From positions 104,817 to 168,816 of the forward strand of contig NZ_FUYA01000002.1 in assembly GCF_900167065.1 (NCBI RefSeq): a DNA stretch of 64,000 bases, read 5' to 3'. This document shows, in pieces, positions 26,348-35,884 of this stretch. The number at the start of each line of letters is the position of its first letter. Within the stretch, counting starts at the first letter, position 1. The stretch is from Desulfobaculum bizertense DSM 18034 (lineage in GTDB: Bacteria > Desulfobacterota > Desulfovibrionia > Desulfovibrionales > Desulfovibrionaceae). The notes beneath the pieces were generated by a model. That model was not told the origin of the DNA, ran no database searches, and was given only the letters and a program-made list of their open reading frames with translations. A program made the translations under genes and the position numbers.

Positions 26348-27868
26348 ATGTCCGATCGCGTATATATTTTTGATACCACCCTGAGAGATGGCGAGCAGTC
26401 CCCCGGCGCAACCATGAGCGAAAACGAAAAGGTTCGTCTCGCGCGCGAGCTGGAAAAGCTCGGCGTTGACATCATGGAGGCAGGTTTCCCTGCTGCCAGC
26501 CAGGGTGATTTCGAAGCCGTGCGCAAGATCGCCCAGACCGTGAAACATGCTCAGGTCGCAGGCCTGTGTCGGTCTATGCCCCAAGACATTGACCGTTGCT
26601 GGGATGCAATCAAGGACGCCGCACACCCCAGAATTCATACGTTCATCGCCACCAGCCCTGTGCATATGAAGTACAAACTTCGCAAAAGCCCGGAGCAGGT
26701 ACTCGAAATGGCAGAGGCCGCAGTAAAGCGTGCCGCAAGCTACACCCCAAACGTAGAATTTTCGGCCGAGGATGCATCCCGTTCTGACTGGGACTTTCTG
26801 GTCAAGGTAACGGAAACGGCTATTGAAGCTGGGGCAACCACAATCAATCTTCCCGATACCGTGGGCTATGCACAGCCACAGGAATTCGGCGACATGATTC
26901 GCTATGTCATTGAGCATGCGAAAAACAGTCATAAGGCGATTTTTAGCGTACATTGTCACAACGATCTTGGACTGGCCGTTGCCAACACGCTTTCGGCCAT
27001 TCAGGCCGGAGCCAGACAGGCAGAGGTGACAATTTCGGGCATTGGAGAGCGCGCAGGGAATGCAGCTCTCGAAGAACTGGTTATGGCAACCAAAACCCGG
27101 AACGGATACTACCAGGTTGAAACCAATATCAAAACAGAGCGCATTTACCCAACATGTAGACTGCTCTCCATGATTATTGGTCAGCCCATTCCGGCAAACA
27201 AGGTTATTGTTGGCGCAAATGCCTTTGCCCATGAGTCCGGCATCCATCAGGACGGCATGCTCAAGAACCGCGAAACGTACGAGATTATGACTCCCGAATC
27301 CGTGGGCCGCGAAAAGACTGATATCGTTCTTGGCAAACACTCCGGCCGTAATGCCATCAAGGGAAAAACTTCAGAACTTGGCTACTCTCTGGATGATGAC
27401 GCTCTCCAGACTGTTTTTGAGGCTGTCAAAGGTCTCGCAGACAAGAAAGAGCGTATCTACGACGCTGATATTGAGGCAATTATCCTCGAAGAAGTGTACC
27501 GTATTCCAGACAAGTACAAGCTGCTGCACCTCTCTGTGCAGTCCAGTGATGTCGGCGTCCCCCCGAACGCCGCAGTGGTCATGGAAGTCGAAGGCGAGCG
27601 TCGCGAGCACGCAGCTCTGGGAACTGGTCCCATTGATGCCGTGTTTACCACAATTTCCGAAATTGTTGGCCGTGCTCCAAAACTCAAGCGCTACAGCGTT
27701 AACGCCATTACAAGTGGCGGCGACGCTCAGGGCGAAGTAACCGTTCACCTGGAAGAAAACGGGTACAGCACTGTTGGACGTGGTGCGCATCGCGATATCA
27801 TTGCCGCAAGTGCACGAGCATACCTGAATGCTTTGAACAGACTCGATAAAAAGAACTCGGAGGGTTAA
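26348..27868 (+). CDS. leuA: 2-isopropylmalate synthase
   Basis: A 506-residue enzyme catalysing condensation of acetyl-CoA with 2-oxoisovalerate, the first step of leucine synthesis. It begins with the HMGL-like TIM-barrel motif TLRDGEQSPGATM (residues 11-23). The metal-binding HCHNDLG is near 200-206 and GERAGN near 234-239. The C-terminal LeuA dimer/allosteric domain (about 390-500) for leucine feedback is present. Length is normal for the long LeuA1 type. GAGGAGAG precedes the ATG. It is the first gene of leuACDB, and leuC starts six bases after its stop. Confidence 0.95.
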   Translation: MSDRVYIFDTTLRDGEQSPGATMSENEKVRLARELEKLGVDIMEAGFPAASQGDFEAVRKIAQTVKHAQVAGLCRSMPQDIDRCWDAIKDAAHPRIHTFIATSPVHMKYKLRKSPEQVLEMAEAAVKRAASYTPNVEFSAEDASRSDWDFLVKVTETAIEAGATTINLPDTVGYAQPQEFGDMIRYVIEHAKNSHKAIFSVHCHNDLGLAVANTLSAIQAGARQAEVTISGIGERAGNAALEELVMATKTRNGYYQVETNIKTERIYPTCRLLSMIIGQPIPANKVIVGANAFAHESGIHQDGMLKNRETYEIMTPESVGREKTDIVLGKHSGRNAIKGKTSELGYSLDDDALQTVFEAVKGLADKKERIYDADIEAIILEEVYRIPDKYKLLHLSVQSSDVGVPPNAAVVMEVEGERREHAALGTGPIDAVFTTISEIVGRAPKLKRYSVNAITSGGDAQGEVTVHLEENGYSTVGRGAHRDIIAASARAYLNALNRLDKKNSEG

Positions 27869-27873
27869 GAGCA

Positions 27874-29130
27874 ATGGCTCATACACTCGCACAGAAAATC
27901 CTGCAGCGACACACAGATCAGAAAATCGAAGGAACTGGGCAGATCGTCCAGTGTGACGTGTCGCTGGTTTTGGCAAACGACATCACTGCACCGCTGGCAA
28001 TTAAGTCCTTTCGGGCTATGGGTGCCGAAAAGGTCTTTGATCGCGACAAGGTCGCGCTGGTCATGGACCATTTTACCCCGCAGAAAGACATTGAGTCTGC
28101 AATTCAGGTGAAGAATACCCGTGAGTTTGCAGAAGAACAGCAGATTACGCACTACTACGAAGGTGGAAACTGTGGCGTTGAGCACGCTCTTCTGCCAGAG
28201 CTTGGCCTTGTAGGTCCCGGCGACATTGTGATTGGTGCGGATTCCCATACCTGCACCTATGGCGGCCTTGGCGCATTCGCAACTGGTCTTGGTTCCACAG
28301 ACGTTGCTGGTGGCATGGCCCTTGGCGAGACCTGGTTCAAGGTCCCCCCGACGATTCGGGCGGTCTTTGAAGGCAAGCTTCCTGAGTTCGTTGGTGCAAA
28401 GGATCTGATTCTTGCGCTGATTGGCAAGATTGGCGTTTCTGGTGCCTTGTACAAGGCTCTGGAATTTGCCGGAAGCACGGTTAGCGAGCTGAGTGTGGAA
28501 GGGCGGATGACCATTGCGAACATGGCTATTGAAGCTGGTGGCAAATGTGGCCTTTTCCCTGTTGACGAGAAGACTCTGGCCTACACTGGTGCCCGTGGCC
28601 GCAATGACGAGGTACTGGTTGCCGATGAAGGCGCTGAGTATGAGCGAGTCGTCAATTTTGACGTGAGCAGCATGTCTCCGCAGGTTGCCTGTCCGCATCT
28701 GCCTGAGAATGTTCATCCTGTTGAGGACGTCAAACCCGTGAAGGTGAATCAGGTCGTTATTGGCTCCTGCACCAACGGGCGCATTAGCGATTTGCGTGAA
28801 GCCGCTGCCGTACTGAAAGGGCGTCAGGTTTCCCGCCACACCCGGACTATTGTTCTGCCCGCAACGCCCGGTATCTGGAAACAGGCTTTGCAGGAGGGAC
28901 TCATTGAGACCTTTATGGATGCAGGCTGCATTGTTGGTCCTGCGACCTGTGGTCCCTGTCTTGGCGGGCACATGGGCATTCTGGCTGATGGAGAAGTTGC
29001 CGTTGCAACGACCAACCGGAATTTTAAGGGCCGTATGGGAAGCCTTGAATCTGAGGTCTACCTGTCCAATCCGGCTGTTGCTGCCGCCTCTGCCGTGGCT
29101 GGTGAAATCGCTGACCCGCGCAAGCTCTAG
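27874..29130 (+). CDS. leuC: 3-isopropylmalate dehydratase, large subunit
   Basis: A 418-residue aconitase-family subunit of the short HacA/LeuC2 type found in anaerobes and archaea. It isomerises 2- to 3-isopropylmalate with LeuD. Motif GADSHTCTYGG is near 127-137. The 4Fe-4S cysteines occur in GSCTNGR near 298-304 and in the later GPATCGPCLGGH segment near 355-366. GGAGGG precedes the ATG. It lies between leuA and leuD in one operon. Confidence 0.95.
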   Translation: MAHTLAQKILQRHTDQKIEGTGQIVQCDVSLVLANDITAPLAIKSFRAMGAEKVFDRDKVALVMDHFTPQKDIESAIQVKNTREFAEEQQITHYYEGGNCGVEHALLPELGLVGPGDIVIGADSHTCTYGGLGAFATGLGSTDVAGGMALGETWFKVPPTIRAVFEGKLPEFVGAKDLILALIGKIGVSGALYKALEFAGSTVSELSVEGRMTIANMAIEAGGKCGLFPVDEKTLAYTGARGRNDEVLVADEGAEYERVVNFDVSSMSPQVACPHLPENVHPVEDVKPVKVNQVVIGSCTNGRISDLREAAAVLKGRQVSRHTRTIVLPATPGIWKQALQEGLIETFMDAGCIVGPATCGPCLGGHMGILADGEVAVATTNRNFKGRMGSLESEVYLSNPAVAAASAVAGEIADPRKL

Positions 29131-29169
29131 CTGCGGGCCGTACTGACGAGATAATTTCTGGAGGAGACA

Positions 29170-29664
29170 ATGACCTTACAGGGTAAAGCACATAAAGTTG
29201 GCGATCACATTGATACTGACGCCATCATCCCAGCCCGTTTTTTGGTAACCACTGACGAAAAGGAACTTGGCGCACATTGCATGGAAGGCCTTGAAGCCGG
29301 GTGGGTTGACCGTGTCGAAGAAAACGACATCATGGTTGCAGGACAGAACTTCGGTTGTGGTTCTTCCCGTGAGCATGCCCCCATTTCTATCCTTGGCGCT
29401 GGTATGCCTGTTGTTATTGCGCATTCTTTTGCCCGCATTTTTTATCGCAACAGCTTCAACATGGGCCTTTTGCTCATTGAGCTTGGCGATGATGTTGAGA
29501 ACTTTGGCGATGGCGACGAGGTTGCCGTTGACTTGGACGCCGGAACAGTGACCAATGTCACAACTGGGAAAGTTGTCCCGTTCCCGCCGCTTCCTGAGTT
29601 TATGCGTGAGTTCGTCGACAAGGGTGGTCTGATTCCCTACGTTCGCGAGAAGCTGGGAAAATAG
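29170..29664 (+). CDS. leuD: 3-isopropylmalate dehydratase, small subunit
   Basis: A 164-residue swivel-domain partner of LeuC. Visible family motifs are the early [12 protein letters not shown] (residues 12-23) and the substrate-site [12 protein letters not shown] near 60-71. Length is typical of the short type. GGAGGAG lies just upstream of the ATG. The complex acts in the cytosol. Confidence 0.95.
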   Translation: MTLQGKAHKVGDHIDTDAIIPARFLVTTDEKELGAHCMEGLEAGWVDRVEENDIMVAGQNFGCGSSREHAPISILGAGMPVVIAHSFARIFYRNSFNMGLLLIELGDDVENFGDGDEVAVDLDAGTVTNVTTGKVVPFPPLPEFMREFVDKGGLIPYVREKLGK

Positions 29665-29718
29665 TTGCGGTCCGTGGCGCGTTTCGTCACACAGAGCTGA
29701 TTTTTTGGAGACATCACG

Positions 29719-30792
29719 ATGAAATTGAATATCGTACTTCTGCCCGGTGATGGTATCGGGCCGGAGATCACAAAGCAGGCTGTTGCCGTTCTCGAAACTG
29801 TCGCCCAGAAGTTTGGGCATGAGCTGCATTGCACTGAGCATCTCATTGGTGGTTGCGCCATTGATGCCACTGGGCATCCTCTTCCGCAGGATACAGTTGA
29901 TGCCTGCAAGGCCGCAGACGCAGTCTTTCTTGGTGCCGTTGGTGGTCCCAAGTGGGATAACCTTGAAGTTCGCCCCGAAGTTGGTCTGCTTGGCATTCGC
30001 AAGGCTCTCGGCCTTTTTGCGAATCTGCGCCCAGCAAAGCTTTTCCCTGAGCTTGCCGGAGCCTGTTTCCTTCGCCCCGACATTGTTCAGGACGGCATTG
30101 ACGTCATGGTCGTCCGTGAGCTGACTGGTGGCATTTATTTTGGTGAGCCGCAGGGGCAGGAAGTCCGTGATGGCTTGCGCACAGGCTACAACACGATGGT
30201 ATACAACGAAGACGAGGTGCGCCGCATTGCACGTCTCGCTTTTGAAACCGCCATGAAGCGTGACAAGCGTTTGTGTTCTGTAGACAAGGCTAACGTGCTT
30301 GAGGTGTCCCGCCTTTGGCGCACCGTTGTCGAAGAAGTTGCCACCGAGTATCCCGAAGTCGAGCTGAGTCATCTCTATGTTGATAATGCAGCGATGCAGC
30401 TTGTTCGTGATCCCAATCAGTTTGACGTCATTGTGACTGGCAACTTGTTTGGCGACATTCTTTCCGATGAGGCTGCGGTTATCACGGGGTCCATCGGTAT
30501 GCTTCCTTCTGCCTCTTTGAGTAGTGGTGGTGTCGGGCTGTATGAGCCTATTCATGGTTCCGCCCCGGACATTGCCGGTCAGGACAAAGCTAATCCTTTG
30601 GCGTCCATTCTTTCTATGGCTATGATGCTTCGTTATTCCTTCAATCTTGAGGATGAAGCTCAGGTCATTGAGGATGCTGTACAGCGTGTCTTACGCGCCG
30701 GGCATCGCACTGGCGACATTGCTGCTGCCGGGGATTCCCCCCTCGGTGGAAGCAAAATGGGTCAGCTCGTTGTTGATGAGTTGAGTAACTAG
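29719..30792 (+). CDS. leuB: 3-isopropylmalate dehydrogenase
   Basis: A 357-residue NAD-dependent beta-decarboxylating dehydrogenase and the final specific step of leucine synthesis. It shows the N-terminal [11 protein letters not shown], the arginine-rich substrate segment ANLRPAK, the metal-site DNAAMQL near 227-233 and the NAD-binding [18 protein letters not shown] near 277-294. GGAG is eight bases before the ATG. It ends the leu operon, and the modular repeat (copy B) begins about 70 bases further on. Confidence 0.96.
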   Translation: MKLNIVLLPGDGIGPEITKQAVAVLETVAQKFGHELHCTEHLIGGCAIDATGHPLPQDTVDACKAADAVFLGAVGGPKWDNLEVRPEVGLLGIRKALGLFANLRPAKLFPELAGACFLRPDIVQDGIDVMVVRELTGGIYFGEPQGQEVRDGLRTGYNTMVYNEDEVRRIARLAFETAMKRDKRLCSVDKANVLEVSRLWRTVVEEVATEYPEVELSHLYVDNAAMQLVRDPNQFDVIVTGNLFGDILSDEAAVITGSIGMLPSASLSSGGVGLYEPIHGSAPDIAGQDKANPLASILSMAMMLRYSFNLEDEAQVIEDAVQRVLRAGHRTGDIAAAGDSPLGGSKMGQLVVDELSN

Positions 30793-30861
30793 AAGGGGCA
30801 AGATGTATTGGTACTCTGTCCCAAACCCTGCAAAGGCGCAGGGCGGGCGGGTGTTGTTTTA

Positions 30862-31241
30862 TTGGGGCGCTGCCCCAAACCCTGCAAGGGGCGCCGCCCC
30901 TTGACCCCGCCCAAGGACGAGGCCCTTGGGAATCCCAAGTTCGCCCGAAATAAAAGGGGCCGGATGAGTGAAAGCCTTTGGCTTTCCCCTTCATCCGGCC
31001 CCTTTTTTTCGGTCTAATTAACTGGGCGTGTGCTTTTTTTCTTTCCGCTCCAATCCTTTCTTTCTGAACGCTTGCGTTCAGAAAGAAAATGGTGGCGAAT
31101 TCGCAGAAGAGAAAGACTTTTTTATCGCATTCTCACCCAAGTTTAAAAGCCGTCCAAGCGAAGCTTGAACGGTTTTTAAACTCGATGAGGATACGTAAGG
31201 GAATCATTCCCTTACGCGGAGGTTTGGGGGCTGGCCCCCAA
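30862..31241 (-). repeat. Modular hairpin element, copy B (inverted orientation)
   Basis: Same module order as copy A when read on the minus strand. m1 TTGGGGGC/GCCCCCAA is at 31224-31241, m2 at 31194-31216 and m3 at 31141-31181 with G-U type changes. m5 TTTCTTTCTGAACGC/GCGTTCAGAAAGAAA is at 31057-31088. m6 is at 30945-31012, with arms AAAAGGGGCCGGATGA (30952-30967, 30991-31006) and inner GAAAGCC/GGCTTTC. m7 is near 30882-30936. m8 and m9 are missing. The element abuts the stop codon of the GntR gene by two bases and fills the convergent leuB/GntR junction. Confidence 0.83.
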
Positions 31242-31243
31242 TC

Positions 31244-31954
31244 TTATTGATCGACACGGAGTTCGATAGCGTCAAATCGCCAGTACTCGTGTTCGACGGT
31301 GAGGACGACGGAGTTGCTGTCGGTTTTAATGCGCCGGACGTAGACGCCGGGGGAGCCGGGGGTGATGCTGAGTTCGGTGGTGACGAATTTAGGGAGGAGG
31401 AGGGGGCGAATGAGGAGTCGGCGCTGAATCAGGGGCGTGCTGTACTGCTCTTCGGCGACCTGAGTCATGCCTGTGTGAGCGGTTTTGGGGATGATACCGG
31501 GGAGTCGTTCTGCATGGATGTAGTTTTTAACGCAGGCGACCTTGAGGCCATCGAGCGAGAACACGTTGTCCATTTCATAAACAGGAGTGCCGCTGGGGAA
31601 GCCTTCGTCACCGCCTGTGTCTGTAAGATTGGAAGCGTGAACGATACCGTTGTCGATGGTGGTCCAGTGTGCCTTACGTCCCTGAGATTCAGCGAGTCGG
31701 GCAAAGTTGATATGGTTTGCAGGGTTGTACACGAGTCGGGTCGGAGTGAGATACCAGCCTTTGCGTTCGAGCCGAAAGATTTTTCCTTCACGCTGGAGGA
31801 GGAGCAGGGCATGGCGGACCGTATTTCGGTTCTGGTCGAGGGCGGAACAGAGGGCGCGTTCGGAGGGGAGCTTGTCTCCGGGCATGAGTTCCCCTGTGGA
31901 GATAAGGGAGAGAATGTGTTCGAGCACAATGGTGTAGAAGCAATTTTTTTTCAT
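31244..31954 (-). CDS. GntR-family (HutC subfamily) transcriptional regulator
   Basis: A 236-residue regulator with an N-terminal GntR winged helix (about 7-70, pattern GELMPGDKLPSERALCSALDQNRNTVRHAL) and a C-terminal UTRA ligand-binding domain. It is divergent from the amino-acid ABC operon, with a perfect palindrome CTGGTTTAAACCAG between them. It probably represses that operon and responds to an amino acid or derivative (inference). The start has a weak ribosome binding site. The stop touches the repeat element. Confidence 0.88.
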   Translation of the reverse strand: MKKNCFYTIVLEHILSLISTGELMPGDKLPSERALCSALDQNRNTVRHALLLLQREGKIFRLERKGWYLTPTRLVYNPANHINFARLAESQGRKAHWTTIDNGIVHASNLTDTGGDEGFPSGTPVYEMDNVFSLDGLKVACVKNYIHAERLPGIIPKTAHTGMTQVAEEQYSTPLIQRRLLIRPLLLPKFVTTELSITPGSPGVYVRRIKTDSNSVVLTVEHEYWRFDAIELRVDQ

Positions 31955-32259
31955 AATGCGTTGTGTTCAGTGGTGAAAGGTGTTCATGCCGAGGAATCGC
32001 AATATTTCCGTCACCTGTCTGTCAGATGACAGCGTTAAATCTGGTTTAAACCAGTTGAAGATTTGAAAGCAACAGTGTAGAGAAAACCAGCATTGCTGAG
32101 AGAGCTTATTGCTTTTAGGGCATCTCAGCAGAGCTTTTCGTCTACAGCTGAAGAGGCTTTGTGGGTGGAGGCGGCACAAACCGCATGTGGATGACATGCA
32201 GCAAACACGGCCCTCGCATGTTTGTGTCGTTGTATTACATGGGGGCGGAGGAAAATGCT
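31955..32259. promoter_or_regulatory. Divergent control region, GntR gene / amino-acid ABC operon
   Basis: Holds the palindrome CTGGTTTAAACCAG (32041-32054), which fits the TGGT-N4-ACCA type of HutC-family operators, and a small hairpin CTGTCA/TGACAG (32019-32032). Both lie where they could control either promoter. No gene is present in the rest of the spacer. Confidence 0.55.
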
Positions 32260-33270
32260 ATGGTTCGTTTTCGACTGACTCTTGTCGGACTTTTAGTTCT
32301 TGCTATGGCCTCGTTTGCACAGGCGGGCACCTTGCAGGACGTGCAGAAGGACGGCTTCCTGAAATGTGGCACGCACATTGAAAATCCTGGATTCTCTTCT
32401 TTGGATAGCAATGGCAAACGCATTGGTTTTGACGTTGATTTTTGCCGTGCAGTGGCGGCTGCTGTCAATGTTTCTGAGATCAAATTTGTTCCGCTGACAT
32501 CCAAGGAGCGCCTGCCAGCCCTCCAGTCCGGTGAGATTGATCTTCTTTCCCGTACCACGTCTCTGACCATGAGCCGCGACACCAAGCTGGGTTTTGATTT
32601 CCCGGCCGTGACCCTCTACGACGGTCAGGGCATGATGGTGCGTAAGTCTCTTGGCATCAAGAGCGCAAGGGAGCTGGATGGCGCTGCAATCGCACTCCAG
32701 ACTGGTTCCACAACTGAGCTGAATATCACTGACTTTTTCCGCAGAAACAACATGAACTTTACTCCTGTTGTTTTTGACAAGCAGCCTGACGTCCGCAAGG
32801 CCTACGACACTGGCCGTTGCGACGTGCACACCACCGACATTTCCGGTCTGGCTGCTCAGCGTTCTCTCATGAAGAACCCTGATGAGCACATCATTCTTCC
32901 CGAAGTCATCTCCAAGGAGCCTCTGGGTCCTGTTGTCCGCCACGGCGACAACCAGTGGGCTGACGTTGTGCGCTGGACTGTCTGGCTGACAGTTGGTGCA
33001 GAAGAGAAGGGCATCGACTCCAAGAATGTTGATGAATTCTACGCAAACAGCAAGGACCCCGAAGTTCAGCGTATGCTGGGCAAGACAGGTTCCCTGTGGA
33101 AGGACCTTGGTCTTGACCAGGGCGCACCTGTCCGCGTGCTGAAGGCAGTTGGTAACTACGGTGAAATCTTTGAGCGCAACCTTGGCAAGAGCACACCTCT
33201 TCGCCTCGACCGTGGCCTCAATGCACTGTGGACCAAGGGCGGCCTGATGTACGCTCCGCCGTTCCGCTAG
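32260..33270 (+). CDS. Amino-acid ABC transporter, periplasmic binding protein (AapJ-like)
   Basis: A 336-residue exported protein. Signal peptide residues 1-22 end in FAQA. The SBP_bac_3 domain has the typical GFDVDFCRAVAAAV and DLLSRTTSLTMSRD patterns. Length and the conserved LGKTGSLWKDLGLD tail place it with AapJ/BztA proteins of general L-amino-acid transporters. Start: GGAGG eight bases before the ATG; the frame extends further upstream without signal-peptide character. A terminator-like hairpin after the gene probably lets this subunit be made in excess. Confidence 0.92.
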   Translation: MVRFRLTLVGLLVLAMASFAQAGTLQDVQKDGFLKCGTHIENPGFSSLDSNGKRIGFDVDFCRAVAAAVNVSEIKFVPLTSKERLPALQSGEIDLLSRTTSLTMSRDTKLGFDFPAVTLYDGQGMMVRKSLGIKSARELDGAAIALQTGSTTELNITDFFRRNNMNFTPVVFDKQPDVRKAYDTGRCDVHTTDISGLAAQRSLMKNPDEHIILPEVISKEPLGPVVRHGDNQWADVVRWTVWLTVGAEEKGIDSKNVDEFYANSKDPEVQRMLGKTGSLWKDLGLDQGAPVRVLKAVGNYGEIFERNLGKSTPLRLDRGLNALWTKGGLMYAPPFR

Positions 33271-33290
33271 AATCGAGCTTGAACACGACT

Positions 33291-33326
33291 CCCCGCACCA
33301 GATTTTTTTATTTGGTGCGGGGTTTT
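33291..33326 (+). terminator. Intercistronic partial terminator after the binding-protein gene
   Basis: Perfect stem CCCCGCACCA/TGGTGCGGGG (33291-33300, 33313-33322) followed by TTTT. A second hairpin AAAAGCAT/ATGCTTTT follows at about 33343-33367. The position between binding protein and permease suits differential expression within the operon. Confidence 0.7.
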
Positions 33327-33397
33327 CACCATTTTTTGCCCAAAAGCATTTGTGACGGATGCTTTTGTTTGGTCTGTTTGTTTAACAGGGTTGACTC

Positions 33398-34780
33398 ATG
33401 TCCCAAAAAAAGACCCCCAATGAAAAGGTCCCGTTCTGGCGAAGTCAGGAGGGAAGGGCCTGGACATTTCAGATTTTTCTGCTGGCTGCCTTTGTGTGGC
33501 TTGGCGTAACTCTCTACCACAATACCCTTGTGAATCTGGAAACCCGAGGCATTAGCTCTGGGTTTGGCTTTCTGAAAAATGAAGCAGGATTCAGAATTGG
33601 CGAAGTGACTGGCGTTCTTCTGCCAAAGGGCGGGGTGCTGTGGTTTGTGCTGAGCCTTGCCGCTGGGCTTGGCATTTCGCGGTGGATTTCACGCCGCATC
33701 AAGAAAGATACGAAAAAGGAGCCGCTGAGAACAAAGTGGCTCGCACTGTGTTTGCTGTTCAGCATTGGCTTGCCCCTGCTGACTTTGTACCTCGTGCACG
33801 ACAGCATTGAGATTGCGCACTACACGGAATCTTCCAGCTACCTGCTGGCGTTGGCAACGGGTCTGGCAAACACACTCAAAGTCACACTCATTGGTTGTGT
33901 GGCGTCAACCTTTCTGGGGTTATTCATTGCTCTTGGTCGCCTGTCTCCTAACTGGCTCCTGAGCAACCTGTGCCGCTGGTACGTTGAGCTGAACAGAAAC
34001 TTGCCTATGCTGCTTCAGCTCTTTTTCTGGTACTTCATTGTGTTGCAGGAACTCCCCGGCGTTCGGCAGTCCCTTGACTTGGGCGGATGGCTTATCCTGA
34101 ACAAGCGCGGTCTGTATTTGCCCGCATTTGTTCCTCAGCAGGGTGCTTGGCTGTTCTGTGCTGCGCTGGTTATTGCCCTGTGTGGTGTGTGGCTGCTTTT
34201 CCGCAGATCCCGCCGCCTGCGTGACGAAAGGGGCATTCCCGGAAAGTGTTTTTGGCCCTCCGTGGGCCTGCTGGTGGGGCTTCCGGCTTTGGCGTGGATC
34301 ATTGCCGGAACCCCATTCTCTCTCGATTTTCCTGTACTCAAGGGCTTTAACTATCGCGGTGGAACTGGATTGACTCCAGAATTTACTGCGCTGGTTGTTG
34401 GCCTGACTGTGTATGTTTCTGCATTTAATGCCGAGATTATGCGCTCCGGCATTGAGGCTGTGTCCAAAGGTCAGCGTGAAGCCGCTCGCGCGCTGGCAAT
34501 GCGGGAAGGTCAGGTTATGCGTCTGGTCATTCTGCCTCAGGCCATGCGTATCATTGTTCCCCCGCTGACAAGCGAATACCTCGCCATTGCCAAAAACAGC
34601 TCTCTTGCTGTCGCCATTGGCTACCCTGAATTCGTGAGTATTGGTGGCACGATTTTGAATCAGTCTGGTCAGGCTGTGGAAATCGTGGGCATCTGGATGG
34701 GCGTCTACCTGTGTATCTCACTGTGTATTTCGCTCGGCATGAATATCTATAACAGCAAAGTTGCGCTGGTGGAGAGGTAG
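33398..34780 (+). CDS. Amino-acid ABC transporter permease (AapQ-like)
   Basis: A 460-residue inner-membrane permease of the His/Glu family. It has extra N-terminal helices and a long insert before the last ABC-permease block, as in AapQ/BztB. The EAA-type loop QREAARALAMREGQVMRLVILPQAMR near residues 364-389 contacts the ATPase. The start ATG has AGGG nine bases upstream. Its stop is two bases before the next gene. Confidence 0.92.
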   Translation: MSQKKTPNEKVPFWRSQEGRAWTFQIFLLAAFVWLGVTLYHNTLVNLETRGISSGFGFLKNEAGFRIGEVTGVLLPKGGVLWFVLSLAAGLGISRWISRRIKKDTKKEPLRTKWLALCLLFSIGLPLLTLYLVHDSIEIAHYTESSSYLLALATGLANTLKVTLIGCVASTFLGLFIALGRLSPNWLLSNLCRWYVELNRNLPMLLQLFFWYFIVLQELPGVRQSLDLGGWLILNKRGLYLPAFVPQQGAWLFCAALVIALCGVWLLFRRSRRLRDERGIPGKCFWPSVGLLVGLPALAWIIAGTPFSLDFPVLKGFNYRGGTGLTPEFTALVVGLTVYVSAFNAEIMRSGIEAVSKGQREAARALAMREGQVMRLVILPQAMRIIVPPLTSEYLAIAKNSSLAVAIGYPEFVSIGGTILNQSGQAVEIVGIWMGVYLCISLCISLGMNIYNSKVALVER

Positions 34781-34782
34781 TC

Positions 34783-35871
34783 ATGGCAGAACATATTCCT
34801 GATAGACAGCCGCCGGTAACTCAGGTTGGCGTTATTGGCTGGGTGCGAAAAAATCTTTTGTACCCGTGGTATAACGCTGTACTCACCGTGGCGTCCTGCT
34901 GGGTGATCTGGTCGTTTTTGAAGCCATTTTTGAACTGGGCTGTGGTGAACGCCACCGTGACTCTGGACCCGGCTGTTGCCAAACAGCACAGCGGCGCAGC
35001 ATGGGGCTTTATCCGCGACATGTGGCCTGTGTTCCTGACTGGTGTGTATCCGGCCGAGGAGCGTTGGCGTCCCTTGATTGCCCTGTGTATTGTCGTCGTT
35101 CTGGTCTGCCTGACGCTGGTGCACTCTTTCCGCCGGACCAAATGGATTCGCGCTGTCTGGCTGCTGTCGCCTCTTGCTGTCTTTGCTTTGGTGCATGGCG
35201 GCATGGGCACAGGTCTTTCCGTTGTCGGTTCGCACTACTGGGGTGGCCTGATGTTGACCATCATGCTCTCCATTGTGGCCATGATTGCTGCATTTCCAAT
35301 CAGTGTGCTTCTGGCCCTTGGCAGAACCTCAAACATGCCTATCGCAAAGCCGTTTTGTGTGGCCTACATCGAAATTATTCGTGGTGTGCCGCTGATTACG
35401 ATTCTGTTTATGGCTTCTGTTGTTTTGCCGCTGTTTATGCCCGCTGGCATGGAGCTGGACAAGGTGCTCCGTGCGATGGTCGGTATCACCATGTTCTTCT
35501 CGGCGTATCTGGCTGAGAATATCCGTGGTGGTCTGCAGGGTATCGGCAAAGGTCAGTACGAGGCTGCTGATGCGCTGGGTATGGGCTACTGGAAAAAAAC
35601 GCTCATCGTTATTTTGCCTCAGGCCCTGCGTATCGTGATTCCGCCAATGGTGAACAATTTTATCGGCATTTTGAAAGATACCTCACTGGTTGGCATTGTT
35701 GGTCTTGTTGACCTCTTGCAGATTGCCTTTGCAACGACTTCTAATCCCAAGTGGTTTGGACGTCTTGAAGAGGCTTATGTGTTTATTGCCTTCTGGTACT
35801 GGATTTTGTGTTACGCACTGTCCAGCTACAGCCGACATCTTGAACGAAAAATGCCTTCTGCCAACAAGTAG
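34783..35871 (+). CDS. Amino-acid ABC transporter permease (AapM-like)
   Basis: A 362-residue second permease of the Aap-type system, with about eight helices and the family's EAA loop (QYEAADALGMGYWKKTLIVILPQALR, near 264-289). RBS GGAGAGG overlaps the end of the preceding gene, so the two are coupled. It heterodimerises with the AapQ-like subunit (known for the family). The ATPase gene follows after 13 bases. Confidence 0.92.
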   Translation: MAEHIPDRQPPVTQVGVIGWVRKNLLYPWYNAVLTVASCWVIWSFLKPFLNWAVVNATVTLDPAVAKQHSGAAWGFIRDMWPVFLTGVYPAEERWRPLIALCIVVVLVCLTLVHSFRRTKWIRAVWLLSPLAVFALVHGGMGTGLSVVGSHYWGGLMLTIMLSIVAMIAAFPISVLLALGRTSNMPIAKPFCVAYIEIIRGVPLITILFMASVVLPLFMPAGMELDKVLRAMVGITMFFSAYLAENIRGGLQGIGKGQYEAADALGMGYWKKTLIVILPQALRIVIPPMVNNFIGILKDTSLVGIVGLVDLLQIAFATTSNPKWFGRLEEAYVFIAFWYWILCYALSSYSRHLERKMPSANK

Positions 35872-35884
35872 GGGGGAACGAAAT

